Source of the DNA: Leuconostoc litchii
Lineage (GTDB): Bacteria; Bacillota; Bacilli; Lactobacillales; Lactobacillaceae
Assembly (NCBI RefSeq): GCF_008107645.1
Contig: NZ_SDGY01000001.1
Span: 325,955-389,954, forward strand
Reading direction: 5' to 3'
DNA: 64,000 nucleotides
Below are positions 58,186 through 64,000 of this stretch, in pieces; the first letter of the stretch is position 1; every line of letters starts with the position of its first letter. A program made the translations under genes and the position numbers. The notes below the pieces were generated by a model. It worked only from the letters and a program-made list of their open reading frames with translations, had not been told where the DNA came from and did not search any database.

Positions 58186-58763
58186 TTTTATTAGTGGATA
58201 ATTATGATTCTTTTACCTATAATTTAGCACAAATTATTGGCACCAAAACGTCATTAGTTGTCTTGAGAAATGATGATGAACGACTTTATACAATTGCTAA
58301 CCGTGCAAATGGTATTATTTTTTCGCCAGGTCCTGGAAAACCTAATCAAGCTGGTGAGATGGAAAATATGATTCGACATTTTGCTTATACGAAACCAATG
58401 TTAGGTATTTGTCTAGGGCATCAGGCTATCGGAGAAGTTTTTGGTGGACAAGTTCAGCATGCGTCTGTGGTTCGACATGGTAAGGTTTCAAAAATGGTTA
58501 ATGTTTGTTCTTCTCCATTACTGAGTGAAGATATGGTGCAAATTATGCGTTATCATTCACTGATTCTGGATAAACAAAAGTTTCCTAAAAACTTTGAAGT
58601 AACAGGAATTTCTGCAGATGACAACGAAGTGATGGCTATGCAACATGAGTCATTGCCTATCTATGGGTTTCAGTTTCACCCAGAATCAATTGGTACGCCA
58701 ATGGGAACAGCAATGATTGAAAAATTCATTGCTCTAACCGAGTGTTTAGCTATAAATAATTAA
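58182..58763 (+). CDS. trpG: Anthranilate synthase component II (glutamine amidotransferase)
   Basis: 193 residues. MILLVDNYDSFTYNL and the nucleophile Cys in GICLGHQAIGE are typical, with His/Glu in FQFHPESIGTPMG. It supplies ammonia to TrpE. It may also serve PabB. It ends the trp operon. Confidence 0.96.
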   Translation: MILLVDNYDSFTYNLAQIIGTKTSLVVLRNDDERLYTIANRANGIIFSPGPGKPNQAGEMENMIRHFAYTKPMLGICLGHQAIGEVFGGQVQHASVVRHGKVSKMVNVCSSPLLSEDMVQIMRYHSLILDKQKFPKNFEVTGISADDNEVMAMQHESLPIYGFQFHPESIGTPMGTAMIEKFIALTECLAINN

Positions 58764-58804
58764 TGAGTGTTTAATGATGTAATATAGTTTATTTTAATAA
58801 ACTG

Positions 58805-58833
58805 TTGACATTTATAATAAATAATTGTATAGT
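58805..58833 (+). promoter_or_regulatory. Promoter of the aromatic (tkt-aro) operon
   Basis: Consensus -35 TTGACA (58805-58810), 17 bp, -10 TATAGT (58828-58833), start about 58840. It lies 20 bases before the leader peptide start codon. Confidence 0.85.
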
Positions 58834-58839
58834 TGATTA

Positions 58840-59090
58840 CATCAAATAAGAATGAGAAAAATTATGAACAACAAAGTCTTGAAAAATAATAGTTATTATT
58901 ACTTCTGGTTTATGTAGAACCGTCGCTAAGTGCGTCGGTTACGACGCACTTAGCGACCAGAAGCTTTTCAAGGTTGAGTTACTAAGTGTCAATATTAAAC
59001 ACTTAGTAGCTTTTTATTTTTTCGGAATGAAATTTCCTGTTAAATCGTACTAAGTGTTTACTCACTTAGTACGATTTTTATTTAAGGAGA
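58840..59090 (+). promoter_or_regulatory. Aromatic amino acid attenuator with three hairpins of interchangeable arms
   Basis: H1 is a perfect 16-bp stem GTCGCTAAGTGCGTCG (58922-58937) with its complement 58942-58957, with no U-run. H2 pairs TACTAAGTGT (58980-58989) with ACACTTAGTA (58999-59008), then GCTTTTTATTTTTT. H3 pairs AAATCGTACTAAGTG (59042-59056) with CACTTAGTACGATTT (59063-59077), then TT. Every hairpin has CTAAGTG on its 5' arm and CACTTAG on its 3' arm, so the arms can swap partners. The Tyr-Phe-Trp codon segment CTTCTGGT (58902-58909) can pair with ACCAGAAG (58956-58963) around H1. H2 and H3 are terminator-like. A mechanism follows in the findings. Confidence 0.85.
58864..58917 (+). 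CDS. Leader peptide rich in aromatic residues
   Basis: A 17-codon ORF: MNNKVLKNNSYYYFWFM then TAG. Three Tyr, Phe, Trp and Phe lie consecutively (codons 11-16, bases 58894-58911), directly upstream of the attenuator hairpins. This is how classical leader peptides such as those of trp and phe operons sense aminoacyl-tRNA supply. The SD is weak (AATGAGAAAA before ATG). Translation is inferred. Confidence 0.82.
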   Translation: MNNKVLKNNSYYYFWFM

Positions 59091-59095
59091 ATCTC

Positions 59096-61021
59096 ATGAT
59101 AACGACAACACCACTAGCAACAAAAGCAATTCAATCGTTGCGACTGTTATCCAATCAGATAATCAGTCATGCTGGATCTGGTCATCCAGGAATCGCATTA
59201 GGTGCGGCACCGATTTTGTACGAATTATACGCTAATCAGCTTAATGTCGATCCTAAAAATCCTCATGAACCTAATCGAGACCGTTTTGTATTATCCGCCG
59301 GACATGGTGCCGCATTACTTTATGCAACATTATATGCTGCAGGTTTTAATTTAACTTCTAAGGATTTATCAGAATTTCGACAACCTCATTCAAAAACACC
59401 AGGACATCCAGAAGTTGGTGTGACGCCCGGTGTTGAAGCCACAACCGGCCCTCTAGGTCAAGGATTGGGTATGGCTGTGGGCATGGCTATGGCTGAAGAA
59501 AAATTACATCAACAATTTCCAACAGTTATACATCATTTTACTTACGCTTTGGTCGGTGATGGTGATTTGATGGAAGGTGTGAGTCATGAAGTAGCTTCTC
59601 TAGCAGGGCAGCAACGTCTCAGTAAGCTAATTGTGCTGTATGATGATAATGCTGTTAGCCTTGATGGTGCAAAAGAACGTTCTGATACTTCTGATAATCT
59701 GGCACGATTTGCGAGTTATGGTTGGGATATACGTAAGGTTGAAAATGGCAATAATTTAGAGGCGATTCATGATGCTATTGAAAATGCCAAGTTATCTCCT
59801 GAACCAACATTAATTGCTGTAAAAAGCATTATTGGTGACTTTGGGCCATTTGCAGGAACAAATAAAGCTCATGGAACGCCATTAACTGACCAACAGTTAG
59901 TAGATTTATCAGAAATGTTGGCAGTTAAAGTTACGAACTTTGAGCTACCTAGTGATGTGTTGGAAGATATCCGCATTAAGATAATGGCACGATTGGCTAA
60001 TCGTGTGCAGCCAACGGAAGAGGAGTTAGGAAACTATTTTGAGTTTACAAGGAAAAAAGATTTTTCGATACCACAATTGACGACTGAAATTAAGTCACAA
60101 GCAGGTCGAAAAATTTCAAAGTATGTATTGCAAAACTTTGCACAACAATTACCGAATTTATGGGGTGGTTCAGCGGATTTGGTAGCATCAACTAATGCAG
60201 AAATTGTTCAGTCACCTTTGTTCAACAATGATGATCGTTCAGGTAGAAACATTGCCTTTGGAGTCCGTGAGTTTGGTATGGGATCCGTCATGAACGGTAT
60301 TGCCTTACATGGTGGAACAACAATATTTGGCGCTACATTTTTAGCTTTTTCAGACTATATGAAAGCAGCTATTCGTTTAAGTGCATTACAACACGTACCG
60401 GTCATTTATGTTTTTACGCACGATAGTGTTACTGTTGGAGAAGATGGACCAACGCATCAGCCAGTTGAGCAATTAATGGGATTGCGAATGATACCTGGTA
60501 TTGATGTCTTACGTCCGGGAACTGCAGAAGAAATAGCTCATGCATGGCATCAAGCGCTTACGTCGATTGATCGACCAACCGTTTTGATATTAAGCCGAGG
60601 TGCAATTGGTCCTCAGGGAAATGATGCGCAAGCGGAATTAGCGATACAAAGGGGTGCAGTGCAATTAAGACAGAATAATGATGCTAAGATTAACTTAATT
60701 GCAACAGGGTCAGAAGTACAATTGGCCCAAAAAGTGAGTGAATTGTTATCCGTACCGTCAAATATTATATCTATTCCTAATTTGTCGCGATTTAGTGCAT
60801 TAGAAAAAAGTGAGAGGCATAAAATCATTCCTCAAGAAACAGCCAAAAATGTAATAATAGAGGCAGGAACAACATTAGGTTGGCAAGGTATCGCTGGTGA
60901 TGAAGGGATGATTCTGGGTATTGATGAATTTGGGATGAGCGCAGTGGCAGCAAATATATTTGATGAAATTGGGTTTACTGCAGAAAGTATAGTTCATCGC
61001 ATTACACGGGAGCTATTATGA
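59096..61021 (+). CDS. tkt: Transketolase
   Basis: 641 residues, ATG 59096 behind AAGGAGA. HAGSGHPGIALGAAPILYEL and LVGDGDLMEGVSHE bind TPP and metal, and HDSVTVGEDGPTHQPVEQL is the transketolase C-terminal signature. It makes erythrose 4-phosphate (or reverses). As head of the aro operon, behind the aromatic leader, it probably supplies erythrose 4-phosphate for DAHP. Heterofermentative lactic bacteria use phosphoketolase for the main flux, so a dedicated transketolase fits. Confidence 0.95.
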   Translation: MITTTPLATKAIQSLRLLSNQIISHAGSGHPGIALGAAPILYELYANQLNVDPKNPHEPNRDRFVLSAGHGAALLYATLYAAGFNLTSKDLSEFRQPHSKTPGHPEVGVTPGVEATTGPLGQGLGMAVGMAMAEEKLHQQFPTVIHHFTYALVGDGDLMEGVSHEVASLAGQQRLSKLIVLYDDNAVSLDGAKERSDTSDNLARFASYGWDIRKVENGNNLEAIHDAIENAKLSPEPTLIAVKSIIGDFGPFAGTNKAHGTPLTDQQLVDLSEMLAVKVTNFELPSDVLEDIRIKIMARLANRVQPTEEELGNYFEFTRKKDFSIPQLTTEIKSQAGRKISKYVLQNFAQQLPNLWGGSADLVASTNAEIVQSPLFNNDDRSGRNIAFGVREFGMGSVMNGIALHGGTTIFGATFLAFSDYMKAAIRLSALQHVPVIYVFTHDSVTVGEDGPTHQPVEQLMGLRMIPGIDVLRPGTAEEIAHAWHQALTSIDRPTVLILSRGAIGPQGNDAQAELAIQRGAVQLRQNNDAKINLIATGSEVQLAQKVSELLSVPSNIISIPNLSRFSALEKSERHKIIPQETAKNVIIEAGTTLGWQGIAGDEGMILGIDEFGMSAVAANIFDEIGFTAESIVHRITRELL

Positions 61022-61842
61022 CATTATATGGACTAATAGCTCATCCAGCTGGACACTCACGATCACCGCTGATGCAAAATAAAATGATTGATAAATATAA
61101 TATTGATGCTCATTATCATGCATTTGATGTTTTACCTGAACAATTAGAACATGCTGTTAAAGGATTGAGGGCATTACATGTAGGTGGCTTTAATGTATCT
61201 ACTCCGTTCAAAAACAATATCATTAAATATCTGGATGAAATATCTCCAATAGCTGAACAACTGCAAGCTGTAAATACTGTTAAGAATGTTCAAGGTCGTC
61301 TTATTGGCACTAATACTGATGGAGATGGCTTTTGGCAAAGTATTAATTCACGACAACCGAAAGAAACGGTCGTTATATTTGGTACCGGTGGTGCAGCAAG
61401 AGCTGTCATTGCAACGGCTAAGCAATACGGTGTTAGAAAATTAATTGTATTTAATCGTGTTCATAGCGATTGGTGGGCACGGCAGCAAGAAATTAGCCGA
61501 TTAACTAATGGTGGGGGATATCTTGAAGATTTAGCCAACAACCATGAGTTGACTGAAGCGTTGAAACAGGCAGACATGTTAATCAACGCTACAACTGTGG
61601 GCATGAATGATTCTCGAACACTTCTTACGGATTATCAAGTATCATTATTACCACAGCATGCATTAGTTGTTGATATGATTTACCGTAATCAACAAACAAC
61701 AATGCTGAAATCTGCCAATCAACGTGGATTATTAACTTTAAACGGTTTACCTATGTTAGTAAATCAAGGCGCATTGAGCTTTGAATATTGGTTTAACAAG
61801 TTAGCTGATAGAAAACTAATGATGAAAGAAATTGAGGAATAA
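61018..61842 (+). CDS. aroE: Shikimate dehydrogenase
   Basis: 274 residues, ATGA overlap with tkt. NVSTPFKNNIIKYLD carries the catalytic Lys and GTNTDGDGFW the Asp. The NADP fold starts VVIFGTGGAARAVIATA. It reduces dehydroshikimate. Confidence 0.96.
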   Translation: MTLYGLIAHPAGHSRSPLMQNKMIDKYNIDAHYHAFDVLPEQLEHAVKGLRALHVGGFNVSTPFKNNIIKYLDEISPIAEQLQAVNTVKNVQGRLIGTNTDGDGFWQSINSRQPKETVVIFGTGGAARAVIATAKQYGVRKLIVFNRVHSDWWARQQEISRLTNGGGYLEDLANNHELTEALKQADMLINATTVGMNDSRTLLTDYQVSLLPQHALVVDMIYRNQQTTMLKSANQRGLLTLNGLPMLVNQGALSFEYWFNKLADRKLMMKEIEE

Positions 61843-61845
61843 AAC

Positions 61846-62838
61846 ATGATTATTATCGCAAAAACAAATAAAGATGCAGAACAAATTGCAGCAAAATTAA
61901 ATACAAACAATCCTATTAAACCAGTGTTTGTTCATGACAACCGTGTAGCGCTAGCTGGTGTAAAAAGTTTGCCAGAAAACGAATTGAGAAATATTTCACA
62001 AATGATTGTTGATGTAATCACAAACCATCATTCGGCTATTAAATCATCACGTGAATTCCATCCAGAGGATACAATTATTACAACTAAACATAGCACAATT
62101 GGTGGTGGTAATTTTGTTTTCATGGCTGGCCCTGACTCCATTGAATCTCCTGATCATGTTAAAGAGATGGGTGAAGATGTTAAAATGGCTGGTGCAACGA
62201 TTTTGCGTGGAGGGGCTTTCAAACCGCGTACATCCCCATACTCGTTCCAAGGAAATGGTGAAGATGGATTAAAGGCTCATCGTGCGGCGGCTGACGCATT
62301 ACAAATGGATATGGTAACAGAAATCTTAGATACACGCGATGTTGACTTGGTGGACTCATACACAGATATTTTCCAAGTTGGTACGCGTAACATGCAAAAT
62401 TTTGCATTACTTAAGGCACTTGGCAAAAAAAATAAGCCCGTTGTGTTGAAGCGAGGAATGTCAGCTACAATTGATGACTTACTGAATGCAGCAGAGTATA
62501 TTACTGCTGGTGGTAATGACCAAATTATTTTGATGGAACGTGGTATTCGCACATACGACAATAAGTACACACGTAACACACTTGATGTATCAGCTATTCC
62601 AGTATTACAGTCTCTAACTCATTATCCAGTGGTTGCGGATGCTTCACATGCGGCGGGTGTGTCTAAGTTTGTTGAACCACTGGCTTTAGCAGCGATTGCT
62701 GCTGGCGCACAAGGTTTAATGACTGAAATACATGATGATCCGGCACATGCGTTTGTTGATGGTGCACAGGCATTGACACCTGAGCAATTTAAACAACTAG
62801 CAGAGAAAGTAAATAAGGTTCGTGAGGCAATAAAATGA
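61846..62838 (+). CDS. aroF: DAHP synthase, class I-beta type
   Basis: 330 residues. An N-terminal ferredoxin-like (FL) domain of about 70 residues is followed by the barrel with AGPDSIESPDHV, ILRGGAFKPRTSPYSFQG, QVGTRNMQNF, KRGMSATIDDLLN and ERGIRTYDNKYTRNTLD. H268, E294 and D305 sit at the metal-ligand positions, but D97 replaces the ligand Cys (Cys102 in T. maritima). This is the first step of the shikimate pathway, erythrose 4-phosphate plus PEP. The FL domain usually confers feedback inhibition by Tyr or Phe. The symbol follows the enzyme role, not a proven isoform. Confidence 0.93.
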   Translation: MIIIAKTNKDAEQIAAKLNTNNPIKPVFVHDNRVALAGVKSLPENELRNISQMIVDVITNHHSAIKSSREFHPEDTIITTKHSTIGGGNFVFMAGPDSIESPDHVKEMGEDVKMAGATILRGGAFKPRTSPYSFQGNGEDGLKAHRAAADALQMDMVTEILDTRDVDLVDSYTDIFQVGTRNMQNFALLKALGKKNKPVVLKRGMSATIDDLLNAAEYITAGGNDQIILMERGIRTYDNKYTRNTLDVSAIPVLQSLTHYPVVADASHAAGVSKFVEPLALAAIAAGAQGLMTEIHDDPAHAFVDGAQALTPEQFKQLAEKVNKVREAIK

Positions 62839-63899
62839 GCACAATTACAGTTGATTTGGCGACAAAAAAATATGATGTGAAGATTGACAACACCTTACAC
62901 ACTCGTATAGGTCAAGAAATTTCTGCAGTTTGGTCAACACGTAAAATTGTGTTATTAACCGACAATAATGTTGGGCCTTTGTATTTAGAAGACACATCAA
63001 GACAATTGCGTGATAAAGGGTTTGATGTACTGGAACTGGTAGTTCCAGCGGGTGAACAATCTAAATCATTATCAGTTGCAGGTGACTTGATTGGTAAAAT
63101 GGCCAGCGCTGGATTTACTCGTGGTGATGGGCTTATTGCCTTGGGGGGAGGTGTAATTGGTGATTTGGGTGGTGTGGTTGCATCTCTATATATGAGAGGT
63201 ATTGCCTTTATTCAGATTGCGACGTCTCTAACTGCTCAAGTTGATTCATCAGTTGGTGGTAAAACTGCTGTGAATTTGGGTGATACCAAGAACATTGCTG
63301 GTTCCTTTTATCAACCAGATTTAGATCTAGTTGATGTAACATATTTGGATACTTTGACTGATCGCGACTTAGTCGAAGGATATGCAGAAGTTGTAAAAAC
63401 ATCGGCTTTGTCTGATCAAAACTTTTTTGAATTTACCGGTCAAATTAAATCGATTTCAGATATACGTGAACACGCCCAGGAACTCTCACAAAGAGCCATT
63501 GCGTACAAAGCAAGAGTAGTTATGGCAGATGAAAAAGAAGCTGGCGAACGACAGTTTTTGAATTTTGGTCATACTTTCGGTCACGCAATTGAACTATTGG
63601 CTCACGGTGAGTTGCGGCATGGCGAGGCTGTTGCAATTGGGATGGTTGCCATTAGTAGCCGTTTTGAACAAAATGGTATAATGCCTAAAGGGATGACTGA
63701 TGAATTATTAAGTCGATTAGAAGCTGTTGGCTTACCAACACAATCCGAATTTATAGGTACGACGCATTTTTTTGATCGCTTGATTAATGATAAAAAAAAT
63801 CATGGGGGCGTTTTGAATTTAGTTGCGTTAGAGAGCATTGGAAATCCAGTTATTGTGAAGAAAAAAATTGCCGATATGCCGGCATTTATGGAGAATTAA
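62835..63899 (+). CDS. aroB: 3-dehydroquinate synthase
   Basis: 354 residues, ATGA overlap. [19 protein letters not shown] binds [20 protein letters not shown] and [12 protein letters not shown] contain the metal and catalytic residues. It cyclises DAHP to 3-dehydroquinate. Confidence 0.97.
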   Translation: MSTITVDLATKKYDVKIDNTLHTRIGQEISAVWSTRKIVLLTDNNVGPLYLEDTSRQLRDKGFDVLELVVPAGEQSKSLSVAGDLIGKMASAGFTRGDGLIALGGGVIGDLGGVVASLYMRGIAFIQIATSLTAQVDSSVGGKTAVNLGDTKNIAGSFYQPDLDLVDVTYLDTLTDRDLVEGYAEVVKTSALSDQNFFEFTGQIKSISDIREHAQELSQRAIAYKARVVMADEKEAGERQFLNFGHTFGHAIELLAHGELRHGEAVAIGMVAISSRFEQNGIMPKGMTDELLSRLEAVGLPTQSEFIGTTHFFDRLINDKKNHGGVLNLVALESIGNPVIVKKKIADMPAFMEN

Positions 63900-63900
63900 T

Positions 63901-64000
63901 ATGAGATATGTTACTGCTGGCGAGAGCCATGGACCTGAAGAAATTGCTGTTATTGAAGGTATTCCTGCCGGATTAACTATTAGTCAAGAGGATGTTAATG
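63901..64000 (+). CDS. aroC: Chorismate synthase, N-terminal part (3' end outside window)
   Basis: The visible 33 residues open [19 protein letters not shown], the standard chorismate synthase N-terminal motif (AGESHGP with the active-site His). The start is 1 base after the aroB stop. It continues the operon beyond the window. Confidence 0.95.
   Translation, partial: MRYVTAGESHGPEEIAVIEGIPAGLTISQEDVN

Noticed and set aside
58921-59080. Three similar repeats with CTAAGTG/CACTTAG, CRISPR-like at first sight
   Set aside because: Spacing is unequal, arms are inverted and U-runs follow; attenuator explains them better.

Overview
The window is low-GC Firmicute chromosome with lactic acid bacterium features: T-box leaders on aminoacyl-tRNA synthetase and trp genes, a PyrR attenuator, a mevalonate-pathway gene, and a prophage whose endolysin carries a signal peptide. 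Gene content best fits Leuconostocaceae, probably Leuconostoc. This is a judgement from gene content and protein style, not from a database search. Almost all genes lie on the + strand.

Region 1 (1-8160) is the right end of a siphovirus-like prophage. It holds the end of a tail protein, a tail protein carrying a GH32 fructan-hydrolase-like domain with its catalytic triad, baseplate/receptor-binding proteins, a small membrane protein, a signal-peptide GH25 endolysin and an LLH-type holin. Then come two cargo genes (DUF3800 and PemK/MazF-like), a stand-alone small RNA with its own promoter, and a possible attachment region with broken ORFs.

Region 2 (8160-17577) holds an operon with an RHH protein that has an NfeD-like tail, an SPFH protein and a LURP-one-like protein. 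It is followed by coaBC, a DUF2187 gene whose 3' end runs into an Arg T-box, argS, argR, a class A PBP, ylbF and lepB.

Region 3 (17582-25559) is the pyr operon (pyrB-C-carA-carB-pyrF-pyrE) behind a PyrR attenuator. Region 4 (25598-43260) has lexA, yneF, plsC, trmN6-like plus a GIY-YIG gene, rpsB-tsf, pyrH-frr, a DUF805 protein, a Gly T-box with glyQS, an oxidoreductase, lepA, an MDR reductase, prmA and rsmE. Region 5 (43463-52057) has an ABC-F ATPase, mvaS, a divergent membrane protein with an attenuator-like leader, a nucleoside deoxyribosyltransferase, an ACT protein with its UPF0210 partner, a Xer recombinase and an aldose epimerase.

Region 6 (52141-64000) makes aromatic amino acids. A Trp T-box controls trpB-D-C-F-A-E-G, an unusual order. 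Next to it, a promoter and a 17-codon leader peptide ending Tyr-Tyr-Tyr-Phe-Trp-Phe-Met precede three hairpins that share interchangeable arms. These precede transketolase-aroE-DAHP synthase-aroB-aroC. This looks like ribosome-mediated attenuation of a supply line running from erythrose 4-phosphate to chorismate, and it is the most striking system in the window. The DAHP synthase has Asp where the family's metal-binding Cys normally sits.
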